From Candidatus Nitrotoga sp. LAW (GTDB lineage Bacteria; Pseudomonadota; Gammaproteobacteria; Burkholderiales; Gallionellaceae), in NCBI GenBank assembly GCA_003402315.1, contig QFXI01000004.1, positions 1 through 64,000 of the forward strand: DNA of 64,000 bases. Direction: 5' to 3'. This document shows positions 1 through 9,027 of this stretch, piece by piece. The number at the start of each line of letters is the position of its first letter. Within the stretch, counting starts at the first letter, position 1. Below the pieces are notes generated by a model. That model worked only from the letters and a program-made list of their open reading frames with translations. It had not been told where the DNA came from and searched no databases. The position numbers were made by a program, and so were the translations under genes.

Positions 1-128
1 ACGAATGGCTCAATTATTACAATAATGAAAGAACTCATCAGGGCAAGGTTTGTAATGGCAGAACGCCGTTGGAAACGTTACTCAGTGGGAAACAGGTTTG
101 GAGTGGAAAAAATCTAAACCATATTTAA
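1..128 (+). CDS. IS481-family transposase, C-terminal end (cut by window start)
   Basis: The open frame with codons from base 3 to the stop at 126-128 encodes about 41 residues. They match the C-terminal end of IS481-type DDE transposases: a 'YYNNERTHQG' stretch followed by 'NGRTPLETLL'. The rest of the gene lies upstream of the window, so I cannot tell whether the element is complete. The stop is followed by the element's right end, finishing in ACA at 183. A decayed second copy of the same end is at 44.31-44.48 kb. Confidence 0.75.
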   Translation, partial: EWLNYYNNERTHQGKVCNGRTPLETLLSGKQVWSGKNLNHI

Positions 129-248
129 TCTGACAGACACCCGAAAAATTCGGTAACTGTCAGATCAGGTCTGAGCTAGTACACCATATTTAATCTGACA
201 GACACCCGAAAAATTCGGTAACTGTCAGATCAGGTCTGAGCTAGTACA
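119..248. repeat. 65-bp exact tandem duplication of the IS481 right end
   Basis: Bases 119-183 are repeated without change as 184-248. The unit contains the last codons and stop of the transposase, an AT-rich stretch and a terminal segment with short inverted repeats (CTGACAG / CTGTCAG) ending in ACA. This is a duplicated insertion-sequence right end, probably from replication slippage or a second insertion followed by deletion. A diverged 65-bp copy is at 44413-44477. Confidence 0.85.
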
Positions 249-372
249 GATGATATTAAGATTTTGATTACCAAAATTATATCGTTACATACAATTTATC
301 GTGATATGTGATCTTTCCTCAAAACATCCATGATAATACTTTAAATCTTTAACACTGGCGGTCACAGGCCTT

Positions 373-522
373 TTAACTTTGCTGTGCGGATTTTTTGTTC
401 GACGTTGTAAGCTTTTTCGTAAGCACCTCTGCGGGAGGTGTTACCGAAAGGTTTTTATTACTATCAGACCACAATTCTTTATCTGAGTTAGTGACAGAGA
501 TTTCTCCAAATAAGTCCATCAT
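373..522 (-). CDS. Small hypothetical protein (49 aa)
   Basis: A short frame starting at the double ATG at 522/519 is preceded by an AAGGATG-type ribosome binding site at good spacing and ends at 373. The product begins MMDLFGEI and is polar, rich in Ser, Thr and Lys, with no membrane segment. I do not recognise a family. It may be the intact start of a longer gene that has been cut. The good ribosome site is the main argument for it. Confidence 0.35.
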   Translation of the reverse strand: MMDLFGEISVTNSDKELWSDSNKNLSVTPPAEVLTKKLTTSNKKSAQQS

Positions 523-1005
523 TCATCCTTTTGTTAAAATCATAATTAACTACCTGAATATATTGTTTAATTAATGGAACATGGGATGCTTCCTGTGTCT
601 TTTATACTTCGCATAATGTATATTATGTCAAATTGCCAATCGAATTAACAGGAAGATTAAACAAGTCTTTTTGGGTACTTTTCAGATACGCATTCCAGAA
701 TCGCTCCTACGCTTTTTTATTCTTCAAATTCACCATATGACGACATAAAAGCCGGATTAACTCAGAATCAACGCCTTCACTTTGGAGGCGTTTTTTTTCG
801 GCTGCAATATAGCGATATCGCTTTCGAATTTTAACAAGATCAAAGCCACGCGCATATCGCAAATACCAATAGTGATTACGAATTGAATTTGATCATTCAG
901 GATACCGATAAAAAATCATATACAAATATAAAAAAAATTTAAAGGGCATTCAAATATAGCCGACATACTTAGGTTTGCTCTATTAATGGTTAACCAGGGG
1001 ATAGC
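523..1005. other. Intergenic, AT-rich; terminator only
   Basis: This 480-bp stretch shows no convincing gene in either strand. It holds an intrinsic terminator near 770-798 and, at the right edge, the GGGGA ribosome binding site of the next gene. The base composition is AT-rich, like the relic-bearing spacers elsewhere in the window. Confidence 0.5.
770..798 (+). terminator. Rho-independent terminator
   Basis: A 7-bp perfect stem (AACGCCT at 770-776 with AGGCGTT at 786-792) with a 9-nt loop runs into eight T residues at 791-798. The orientation fits transcription on the + strand. No intact + strand gene lies just upstream, so it probably belonged to a gene that has been lost. Confidence 0.7.
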
Positions 1006-1790
1006 ATGTTTGATAGCAATAATAAGAAGAAACCTTTATCAGAAAGAGAACGCGAAACGCTCAAACGATTAAGGGAATCGCTACCAGAATATGAAATTCA
1101 CGCAAACATGCGATTAGCCGATGCAATTAAAGCTGACTGGAAACAGTTTAGATCCATTAAAGGCTATCACCTCGATTTCGTAATATGCAATCAAAGTGGA
1201 GACATTGTCGCAGCTATAGAGCTAGATGATTCAACACATGACAATCGCAAAGCACAAGAGCGTGATGCAAAAAAAATAAATGGCTTAGTGATGCAGGCAT
1301 CAAATTAATTCGAATACGTGAGCCGCAAGAAGCAATCGGAATTAGACGACTGATAGATGAATACAAGCCCATGGGATTTTTACAAGAATCTTGGCGACCC
1401 ACTCAACCGCATTCTAATATCCGAACAAGCCGTAACACAAAAGCCGCATACCCATTTCAAAAGATAGCTATTACAGTAACAGGAATGTTCGTAATCTGGT
1501 TAATATTCAACAACATTAGCAACAATATATTAAGAAAAAGTGTTAAACAGGCACTACTACCACAACGCTTGACAGCACCACAAAGCAACACATTACAACA
1601 GGCTCAAGCGGCTTAAAATTTGCGTAAACAGCAGCAAATTACAGCACAACAACAACCTAAATACGAACGTCTTTTGATAAGAGCAAAATCTGCAAGAGAA
1701 TGCGCACGACCAGATGGAACATTGGACAATTACACGGTACTTTGCATGACTGATCACCATGAAATGGTTTTAATAAGTGATCATCCATGA
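1006..1790 (+). pseudogene. DUF2726-family protein, frameshifted and interrupted by a stop
   Basis: The first part (1006 to about 1276) encodes a DUF2726-like fold: basic N-terminus, then 'LDFVICNQSGDIVAAIELDD', the pattern of a nuclease-like beta core with conserved Asp/Glu. An 8-A run at 1269-1276 breaks the frame. In the -1 frame the expected continuation appears at once (AGIKLIRIRE, then RRLIDEY), runs through a hydrophobic segment near 1470-1500, and reaches TAA at 1614-1616. The same frame stays open after that stop to TGA at 1788-1790. A GGGGATAGC ribosome site precedes the ATG at 1006. This could be a decayed gene, a sequencing error in a homopolymer, or slippage on the A-run. Two separate lesions favour decay. 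Confidence 0.65.
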
Positions 1791-1798
1791 ATAAACCG

Positions 1799-1820
1799 CC
1801 CCGCCCCCCAAGGGGCGGGG
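1799..1820. terminator. Strong GC hairpin after the DUF2726 gene
   Basis: A perfect 9-bp stem, CCCCGCCCC (1799-1807) with GGGGCGGGG (1812-1820), has a 4-nt loop. No T-run follows, so it may be a stabilising or pausing hairpin rather than a full intrinsic terminator. It sits 8 bp after the last stop of the interrupted gene. Confidence 0.55.
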
Positions 1821-1846
1821 TATTATGACGAATTGCTCGAAAATCT

Positions 1847-1969
1847 ATGATTTTCATCAAACTCAAAACTCGTCAATTCTGGTTACCTTTCACAGATGCA
1901 GTAGGCATTGTGCTGAAGCTGCTCGAAAAATCAAAAAAGAAACAACGGATTAGTTCAAAGATTAGGTGA
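1847..1969 (+). CDS. Small hypothetical ORF (40 aa)
   Basis: An open frame from ATG 1847 to TGA 1967-1969 encodes a short peptide with a hydrophobic centre (FTDAVGIVLKLLE) and a Lys-rich end. No clear ribosome binding site is visible. It may be a remnant between the DUF2726 gene and the coiled-coil gene. I do not recognise it. Confidence 0.2.
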   Translation: MIFIKLKTRQFWLPFTDAVGIVLKLLEKSKKKQRISSKIR

Positions 1970-2045
1970 GAAATTTCAGGACAAAGCAAAAATTGCAGGA
2001 GATAAAGAAAAACGCTAGACTTGACCGAGTTTTAAAGGATACATA

Positions 2046-2270
2046 ATGAGCGAAAACATAGAAAGCATTGTACTCGAGCACTTGCGAGCAATTAGAAACG
2101 ACATGGGAAACATAAAAGCAGATATCGGAGAAATAAAACTGCGCCTGGGATCCATCGAAATGAGTGTAGGTAGCATTCATACAGACATTGCTATCCTGCA
2201 CAGCCGAGCAGACAGGCTTGATGCAAGAGTTGAACGCATCGAAAAAAGACTGGAATTAACGACTGCTTAA
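2046..2270 (+). CDS. Small coiled-coil protein (74 aa)
   Basis: The product is a heptad-patterned helix throughout, with repeated short blocks such as 'IKADIGEIKLRLGSIE' and a C-terminal 'RVERIEKRLEL'. Small proteins that begin 'MSENxESIVLEHLRAIR' are common hypothetical proteins in proteobacteria and often lie next to mobile or toxin-antitoxin-like genes. Their function is not known to me. An AAAGGA site lies 7 nt before the ATG, and a strong terminator follows 20 bp after the stop, so this is probably a real transcription unit. Confidence 0.75.
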   Translation: MSENIESIVLEHLRAIRNDMGNIKADIGEIKLRLGSIEMSVGSIHTDIAILHSRADRLDARVERIEKRLELTTA

Positions 2271-2291
2271 AAGCTATAACCACAAAAATAA

Positions 2292-2318
2292 AAACCCTCT
2301 TCAGAGGGTTTTTTTTTT
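2292..2318 (+). terminator. Rho-independent terminator of the coiled-coil gene
   Basis: A 9-bp perfect stem (AAACCCTCT at 2292-2300, AGAGGGTTT at 2303-2311) with a very short loop runs into a ten-T tract at 2309-2318. Confidence 0.85.
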
Positions 2319-2551
2319 GACGAAATTGTTCCAATTGAGTGCATCCATGTATTGAAAACATGATGGACAAAAACAAAAATATCGGCATTAAACTAATCCA
2401 ATTGTAAATTAAAAGCATTCGCAATCTCATTACCATCCCCAGTAAAATCTTTTGGTAGGATGAAAATCGGGATGTCAGGGTCGTTCGGCTTTCCTGGTTT
2501 CTTTAAATTAATCAGATTGGCAGTTTTATAAACTGCCAACGGAGTAGCGTT

Positions 2552-3874
2552 ATGGACATTCATCGTACAATCACCCATTGGCTACTGGCTTGTATTGCGG
2601 CTAATGCCGGGCTTCCTCTTGCCTATGGGGTAGAAGAAAATTGGAACGCCAAGTTTCAGACTACCTACATTTGGCAAGATAAGACGCCATTCACTGCCGC
2701 TTACAACGGGCACAACAGTCTCTCTCCGGAGCGGGAAAAAAGCTATTCCTTCACCGCAACCGCCCTCCTCGGTATGCGGCCGTGGGCAGGAGGTGAGTTG
2801 TATTTCAACCCCGAAGTAGTTCAAGGCGTCCCTCTCTCCAACCTCACCGGACTGGGCGGATTATCCAATGGCGAAATCGCCCGCACCTCCGGGCCCAAGC
2901 CAAAACTTTACATGGCTCGGGCCTTCTTGCGCCAAAGCTGGGGACTGGGTGATATACAAGATGCAGTTGATTCTGGTGCCAATCAACTGGCAGGGAAAAT
3001 TTACCAGCGCCAAATCGTCCTCACCGTTGGCAAACTATCTGTAACGGATATATTCGACAACAATGTTTACAGCCATGATCCGCGGACTCAGTTTATCAAT
3101 TGGTCTCTCATGACCGCGGGCGCTTACGATTATGCAGCCGATGCGCGCGGTTATTCCTGGGGTGCCTCGCTGGAGTATTATTACGACGATTGGGCTCTAC
3201 ATGCCGGCCGCTTCATCCAGCCTAAATTACCCAATCAGCTTATCCTGGATCGAAATATATTCAATCACTACGGTGACCAAATCGAACTAGGACATGGACA
3301 TATGTTTTTTGGTCAGCCTGGCAAGATACGTCTGCTGGCCTTCCGCAACCGCACTCTGATGTCACGTTTCCAAGATGCACTGGATTACGCGGCACTCCAC
3401 GGCGGTGTGCCGAATATCAACAATGTGCGTAACAGTGACAAAATAAAATACGGCTTTGGCCTTAACCTGGAGCAACAGCTGATCCCCAATATAGGTGTGT
3501 TCAGCCGCGCCAGTTGGGCAGACGGTAAAACAGAAACCTATGCCTTTACCGAAATAGACCATTCACTTGCTGCAGGGACAGTCATCCAGGGCAACGCTTG
3601 GAACCGCATTCAGGACAGCGTAGGCATCGCATTCGTACAAAATGGGCTATCGCGTCAGCGGCGCGACTATTTGAGCACTGGCGGTATAAGTTTCTTTATT
3701 GGCGATGGCGCACTCAACTACCGGCCGGAAAATATCCTGGAAACCTACTACAGCCTTGGCGCTATCAAAAACACTTGGCTTACACTGGATTACCAACACA
3801 TCCACAACCCAGCGTACAACCGCGACCGTGGACCAGTATCCCTCGGTGCTGTTCGGCTACGAGGGATATTTTAA
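2552..3874 (+). CDS. Carbohydrate porin, OprB family
   Basis: The 440-residue product has an N-terminal signal peptide (hydrophobic to about residue 25) and then alternating amphipathic segments typical of an outer-membrane beta-barrel. Family-like features include 'ELYFNPEVVQGVPLSN', 'RAFLRQSWGLG' and a C-terminal 'YQHIHNPAYNRDRGPVS' block ending in Phe, as expected for BAM-dependent barrels. OprB porins pass sugars or other small solutes; the substrate is not visible here. A GGAG site precedes the ATG. The gene stands alone, ends 60 bp before the convergent EAL regulator, and shows no frame damage. Confidence 0.85.
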   Translation: MDIHRTITHWLLACIAANAGLPLAYGVEENWNAKFQTTYIWQDKTPFTAAYNGHNSLSPEREKSYSFTATALLGMRPWAGGELYFNPEVVQGVPLSNLTGLGGLSNGEIARTSGPKPKLYMARAFLRQSWGLGDIQDAVDSGANQLAGKIYQRQIVLTVGKLSVTDIFDNNVYSHDPRTQFINWSLMTAGAYDYAADARGYSWGASLEYYYDDWALHAGRFIQPKLPNQLILDRNIFNHYGDQIELGHGHMFFGQPGKIRLLAFRNRTLMSRFQDALDYAALHGGVPNINNVRNSDKIKYGFGLNLEQQLIPNIGVFSRASWADGKTETYAFTEIDHSLAAGTVIQGNAWNRIQDSVGIAFVQNGLSRQRRDYLSTGGISFFIGDGALNYRPENILETYYSLGAIKNTWLTLDYQHIHNPAYNRDRGPVSLGAVRLRGIF

Positions 3875-3937
3875 GGCTAAGTAATGGCACTATTACTTAT
3901 CTTCTTGTACAACAGTTTTTAATGTGACGCTTCATTT

Positions 3938-5164
3938 TCATCTACTGATGTCATTGGCGAACCCATTGCGCACCCGCTCCTGCCAGACATCCATCCAACC
4001 AGGCAAATCCGCAGCTGGCATGGGCCGGGAGACGAAAGCCCCCTGAGCGAGATCGCATCCCGTGCGTAGCAGTAAATCCCAATCGTCCCGGTCTTCGACT
4101 CCTTCGGCCACGACTTCCATGCCCAATTGTCTTGCCAGAGCCAGGCTGGCGTCGTACATCGCCCGTAATGTCTCAACGGTCCAGGCGCGGTGCACAAAAC
4201 CTTGGTCGATTTTAAGTTCATCGAAGGGAATGTCGCGTAACTGGGCCAAGGAAGAATGACCGGTGCCGAAGTCGTCAATTGAAAGGCGAAAGCGCTTCAG
4301 GCGCAGTCGGGTCAAGATTTCGAGCGGAGTCCGCGCGTCCCCCATTAGCTGGCTTTCCGTCACTTCCAGTACGATTTGTTGCGGCGGTATGTTTATCTTG
4401 GCGGTGAGTCCGGTAACAAAATCCAGAAAATCCAGGGACGCCAAGCTGTCCATAGCCACGTTGACGGATACCCGCAACACTAGTCCTGCTTCCTGCCAGG
4501 CTTTGGCCTGGACCAGCGCGCTGGTAAGCACTACCCGGGTCAAATCGTCGATCAAACCGTTTGCTTCAGCTACGCCGATGAACTGATCGGGTGGCACGAT
4601 CCCGTGAATGGGATGGCGCCATCGCACCAGAGTCTCTACGCCCATCAGCTCGCCAGTGGCAACCGCCACCTTGGGTTGATAGTAATTGACAAGCTCGCCG
4701 TTGTTGATGGCAGCACGTACCTCGTCCGCGCCGTAAACTTTCTGCACCACCTGGGGGCTGTCCAGTGGGGAAGGCGCCCACTTTTCTAATAATGCGGACA
4801 ACACCTCCGGTTTGACCGGTTTCTGTATATGGCCAAGCACCGTGATTTTATGAGCCTTCACCAGTTTCTCGACTGTCTGCAGCATCCGCTCATCTTCACC
4901 GCTGATCAGGATGAGACTGCCGGTATAGTTTCGTTCAACCAGGTGGCGTACGAATTCGATCCCGTCCATTTCCGGCATATTGAGGTCCAGTAGGATCAGG
5001 TTCGGCCGCGTATCCACGCCATCTACCTGATCCAGGGCGGCTTGCCCACTTTCACAAAGCGCAACCGAAGTGAATCCCTGGTTTGCCAGCATACGGGCCA
5101 GCAACTTGAGCATGAATGGCTCGTCGTCGAGCATCAGAATTTTTACCATAAGTTTTTCAACCAT
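3938..5164 (-). CDS. Response regulator with EAL (c-di-GMP phosphodiesterase) domain
   Basis: An N-terminal receiver (residues about 7-125) has the acidic pair DDE and a phospho-acceptor Asp near residue 60 in 'LILLDLNMPEMDG'. It is joined to an EAL domain (about 155-395). The signature reads ETL instead of EAL, but Glu is kept. Other catalytic positions are present: 'VLEVTES', 'IDDFGTG', 'ELKIDQGF' and 'VAEGVED', so hydrolysis of c-di-GMP is likely. The start is ATG 5164, or GTG three bases earlier, after AGGGAG. It lies 40 bp downstream of the hybrid kinase on the same strand, so the kinase's Hpt domain is the natural phosphate donor. Confidence 0.88.
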   Translation of the reverse strand: MVEKLMVKILMLDDEPFMLKLLARMLANQGFTSVALCESGQAALDQVDGVDTRPNLILLDLNMPEMDGIEFVRHLVERNYTGSLILISGEDERMLQTVEKLVKAHKITVLGHIQKPVKPEVLSALLEKWAPSPLDSPQVVQKVYGADEVRAAINNGELVNYYQPKVAVATGELMGVETLVRWRHPIHGIVPPDQFIGVAEANGLIDDLTRVVLTSALVQAKAWQEAGLVLRVSVNVAMDSLASLDFLDFVTGLTAKINIPPQQIVLEVTESQLMGDARTPLEILTRLRLKRFRLSIDDFGTGHSSLAQLRDIPFDELKIDQGFVHRAWTVETLRAMYDASLALARQLGMEVVAEGVEDRDDWDLLLRTGCDLAQGAFVSRPMPAADLPGWMDVWQERVRNGFANDISR

Positions 5165-5204
5165 CACCTTTTCTCCCTAATTTTTGCATGGCACAGAATT
5201 GTAT

Positions 5205-8200
5205 TTACAACGAACCAAGATATTCATCCACGACGGCCATTTCTGCCTCAAAGCGAGGTAACAGCACCGCCAATGCTTCGGCGTCATCCGCCTTCCCCGC
5301 CTGTTCCATTTCGGCACACAGCTCGCCCAGTACCAACGCACCAACCGAACGAGCCGATGATTTAAGTTTGTGGGCTGCGGCACCGACCACCGCCACCTGT
5401 CCCAATTGATAGGCAGTGCGCAATTCCGCCGCTATTTTGACCGAACTGGAACGAAAATCCCGCAGGAATTCGCTGATTATCGCTGGGTCGTTTCCTACCA
5501 GCCCTCTGAGAACGCTCGCATCCACCGGTCCTGCCGCCGTGGCGGGTGTGGCCGCTGGAACGGACGGAATGGGTGCGGCCAGGCTGGCATCGGCAGGCAG
5601 CCACTTCGCCAGCGTAGCTTTCAAGTCCGCAAGTTGCACCGGTTTGCTCAAATAGTCGTCCATGCCGACAGCGCGGCAATGCTCCGCTTCACCCTTGAGG
5701 GCATTGGCAGTTAGGGCGACAATCGGAGTGTGTCGCTTGTCAGCCTTACTGACCTCGTCGGCGCGGATAGCCGCAGTCAGTTGATAACCGTCCATTTCCG
5801 GCATATGCAGATCGGTGAGCAGCAACGCATAGTCACCGCTTTCCCAGCGTTTCAGCGCTTCGCGGCCATCGCTAGCGATATCTGCGGCATATCCAAGCAG
5901 TGCGAGCTGTTGCCGAATTACTTTCTGGTTGATTTCGTTGTCTTCGGCCACCAGTACTAACCTGCCCTGCTGCAAAGCCATCGCGCGCGAGGGCGGGGTG
6001 ACCGTCATTTCGATCTTGTCTGAGAACAAAAATTCATCTTTCTCATGCGCCCGTCCTGCGGCGATGGCTACTGCCCGGAGGAAGGACTCGGGATGCATGA
6101 TGTCGCCGTCCAAGGTGACAAGATCCACCGTTTCGACGCGCCCCCGACGACGGTGCCCGCGCCTGATGACGATAAAGCGGGGCTCGATACCGGGCTGTTG
6201 ATGCCCGTGCTCGACCACTACAAAATGTGGATTCAGGTCAGATCGGGCGCGGAAGGCAGTGCGCAATTCCTCGATCGGTGGTGTATCGTGCCCGGCGTCG
6301 ATGATAAGCAACCACAGGCCGGATGGAAGCGTGTCGATCCGTTTGCGGGCTGCGGTCAAATCAGGCACCCGCTCAACAGTTGCGCCGCCGTCTTTCAGAT
6401 AGACAGCCAGATCGTCACCTAACCCGTTTTCGTCACCTAGTACCAGGCAGGAAAGCCCGGTTAGGTCAACCGTCTTATCGCCAACGGCGGGCTTGGTCGG
6501 CGGCAGCGCAAATGACAGGCTTACAGTGAAGGTTGAACCCTTACCCGGTGCGCTTTGCACAGCGATCTTCCCACCCATTAGTTCCACCAAATGGCGGGAG
6601 ATGGCCAACCCCAGTCCGGTACCGCCAAATCGCCGGGTGGTGGAGGCATCGCCCTGGGTGAATGAGGTGAAGAGCCGGGACTGGGTTTCCTCATCCATGC
6701 CAATGCCGTTGTCGGTTATTTGAAATTCCACCGTCACCTGGTCTGGGTCGTGCTTAGTCAGCAATGCGCGCACCGATACCCGGCCTTGTTGCTGCTGACC
6801 GCTAGAAAACTTAATGGCGTTGTTAGCGAGATTGACTAATACTTGGCGCAGACGTAGGGCATCGCCCAGAACCTCGTCGGGGATCGCTGGATCGATGAAT
6901 AGGGTGAGCTCCACTTCTTTCTTTGTAGCCAGGTGTTCCAGCAAATCGCAAGCCTTCTCTACCACGCTTGCCACATTTGTGGACACGCGTTCGATCTCCA
7001 GTCTGCCAGCTTCTATCTTAGAGAAATCGAGAATGTCCTCGATGATGTCCAGCAGAACAAAGGCCGATTCCCGGATGAGATTGACCATTTCCACTTGGTA
7101 GCCACTGAGACTGGTTTGCCGCAGCACGTCAGCCATGCCGATCACACCATTCATGGGAGTGCGGATCTCGTGGCTCATGGTAGCGAGGAAAGCTGATTTG
7201 GCCTGGTTGGCCTGTTCAGCTTCAAATCGGGCATGCTCAAGGTCTTTCATGATACGCACACGTTCACGGACGTCGCGCAGAATGCCGGTGAAGTAGCGCT
7301 TTCCCCCGACGAAGTATTCGCTGACTGCAAGATATATCGCAATGCGTTCACCATTCTTGTGCAGCCCGTCGACTTCACGTCCAATACCGATGATGTGGGC
7401 CTGCCCGGTTTGGTAGTATCTCTCCATGTAACCGTCGTGGCCACTACGGTGAGGTTCTGGCATAAGAATAGAAATGTTTTGTCCGATCACTTCATCGCGG
7501 GTATAACCGAAGAGATTTTCTACAACCGGGTTAGCGGAACGGACGATGCCCTTTTCGTCGATGGTAATGACACAATCCACCATATGTTCGACCACAGAGC
7601 GGGTTTCTTCTTCCTTGATCGCCATGGCTACATTGGCCTGTTCCAGATCGACGGTACGCTGCGCTACTTGATCCTCCAATTCAACTGACACACGCCGTAA
7701 GCGTGTAACTACCAATGTAAGCGCCCCTAACCCCAGCGCCAGCAGCGTGCCAAAGAGAATAAAGATATCGCGCAGATCGGCGCGACTTTGCGCCACTACA
7801 TCATCCAGTGGCCGAACAATTTCCAACACACCGCGCACATCCCCTACTTTCCAGTCATGTTTAGGGCTGTCCGAGCGTGCATTGTGGCAGCCTACGCATT
7901 CCGCGCGCATTACATCCGCCGTAGCGTAACGTAGCGAAGCCCGCCCCTGAAAGTCTTCAAAACGATAGTAGGGTTGTTGCGGATTCGCCTGCAATGCCAC
8001 CAAAGCCTGCTGCTCAAAATCATCATGCGCACCGCTATCCTTGCGCCAGGGAAAGGGATAATTACTGTATAAACGCACCATCATGCCAGAACCGCGCAAG
8101 CTAATCCTTCTGCCCAGTTCCATACTGAAAGTGGCAGGTAACGGAATAGCCCCTGGCTTTTGCAGGTAATCGTGTGCTACCTCAACGTTGTGGCCGCCCA

Positions 8201-8465
8201 CACGATTCACAACTTCAGAAGTATATAAGTTGCGCAGTTCCATTAAAGATTCTGCATGCAGAGTAGTACCCTGAAGTGCGGCGGATTGCACCAATGTGGT
8301 AGTGGCATGGGATAAATACCACAAAGCAAGCAGCGCACCGCTACAAAAGATAATGCTTAACACCAGAATGGTGTGCTTATAGAGCGGAAGCAGAAACGCT
8401 GCCCAAAGCTTTTTTAATTGTTGACGGAAGTCGGATGAAGTTACTGATGGATTTGGTTTTTTCAC
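5205..8465 (-). CDS. Hybrid sensor histidine kinase with CxxCH haem motif, PAS, REC and Hpt
   Basis: The 1086-residue protein has a membrane segment (about 29-51), a periplasmic DUF3365/Tll0287-like sensor with 'CVGCH' near residue 190, a second membrane segment (about 233-255), a PAS domain (about 285-400), HisKA with 'SHEIRTPMNG' near 430, and HATPase with 'NLANNAIKFS' and 'GTGLGL'. A degenerate receiver that lacks the phospho-Asp pattern, a canonical receiver ('LLLTDLHMPEMDG', near 883) and an Hpt domain ('AAHKLKSSA', near 1031) follow. The CxxCH motif suggests covalent haem c and sensing of redox, NO or O2; that is inference. It forms a phosphorelay unit with the EAL regulator downstream. 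Confidence 0.9.
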   Translation of the reverse strand: MKKPNPSVTSSDFRQQLKKLWAAFLLPLYKHTILVLSIIFCSGALLALWYLSHATTTLVQSAALQGTTLHAESLMELRNLYTSEVVNRVGGHNVEVAHDYLQKPGAIPLPATFSMELGRRISLRGSGMMVRLYSNYPFPWRKDSGAHDDFEQQALVALQANPQQPYYRFEDFQGRASLRYATADVMRAECVGCHNARSDSPKHDWKVGDVRGVLEIVRPLDDVVAQSRADLRDIFILFGTLLALGLGALTLVVTRLRRVSVELEDQVAQRTVDLEQANVAMAIKEEETRSVVEHMVDCVITIDEKGIVRSANPVVENLFGYTRDEVIGQNISILMPEPHRSGHDGYMERYYQTGQAHIIGIGREVDGLHKNGERIAIYLAVSEYFVGGKRYFTGILRDVRERVRIMKDLEHARFEAEQANQAKSAFLATMSHEIRTPMNGVIGMADVLRQTSLSGYQVEMVNLIRESAFVLLDIIEDILDFSKIEAGRLEIERVSTNVASVVEKACDLLEHLATKKEVELTLFIDPAIPDEVLGDALRLRQVLVNLANNAIKFSSGQQQQGRVSVRALLTKHDPDQVTVEFQITDNGIGMDEETQSRLFTSFTQGDASTTRRFGGTGLGLAISRHLVELMGGKIAVQSAPGKGSTFTVSLSFALPPTKPAVGDKTVDLTGLSCLVLGDENGLGDDLAVYLKDGGATVERVPDLTAARKRIDTLPSGLWLLIIDAGHDTPPIEELRTAFRARSDLNPHFVVVEHGHQQPGIEPRFIVIRRGHRRRGRVETVDLVTLDGDIMHPESFLRAVAIAAGRAHEKDEFLFSDKIEMTVTPPSRAMALQQGRLVLVAEDNEINQKVIRQQLALLGYAADIASDGREALKRWESGDYALLLTDLHMPEMDGYQLTAAIRADEVSKADKRHTPIVALTANALKGEAEHCRAVGMDDYLSKPVQLADLKATLAKWLPADASLAAPIPSVPAATPATAAGPVDASVLRGLVGNDPAIISEFLRDFRSSSVKIAAELRTAYQLGQVAVVGAAAHKLKSSARSVGALVLGELCAEMEQAGKADDAEALAVLLPRFEAEMAVVDEYLGSL

Positions 8466-9027
8466 GAAGGTATCCTGAATTTGGTGTAATCGGAATATGT
8501 TAATGCTACGGCATCCATCCTCCGAACTGGAAGTAAAGCGATCAAGCGCAACTTTCTAGTCCCTGATAGACATCGTCCATTTGCTACTGGTGTTTTGTAG
8601 TGCTGGTCGACAGGGTTTCAATAATGCCTCATCAGATGGAAACAAGCCATAATTCCTAGATATATTTCCCATATTAATATTCACCGGTTCAATCACACTG
8701 GCGGTACTGCACGCCTGCCTAATTTTTGCTGATAATCAATAAGAATATGATGCACGTCCAGTTGCACAACCAGCTTCACGCTATTATTTACTCAAGCTTC
8801 GGAGTGAAATCGGACGTGGAAGAGCGGCGGCAGTCCGCGCATATCCTGGAGAACTGGATCAGAGAGTAACATCAGAAAAAACTGGTAGCATGAACCCCAC
8901 TCTTAGGCAGACGAAAAACCGGAAACCCAATATCTTAAAGCGAAGAAAATGAAACTTCATTCATGCGTGAAAAATGCATGATATCGCTTAGCTTTTACTA
9001 TAGGCATTTGCAATAAGGAGAAATAAA
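8466..9027. other. Intergenic between divergent kinase and lipoprotein genes
   Basis: This 560-bp stretch presumably contains the promoters of both divergent genes. A 40-codon frame at 8747-8869 (+), with product ending 'RRQSAHILENWIRE', has no clear ribosome site and may be a gene remnant. Nothing else is supported. The AAGGAG at its right end belongs to the lipoprotein gene. Confidence 0.4.

Noticed and set aside
2393-2578. 61-codon frame on the - strand before the porin gene
   Set aside because: It overlaps the porin ribosome site and start, has no ribosome site of its own and no protein family resemblance.
4263-4586. 107-codon + strand frame antisense to the EAL regulator
   Set aside because: Shadow of a well-supported gene on the other strand.
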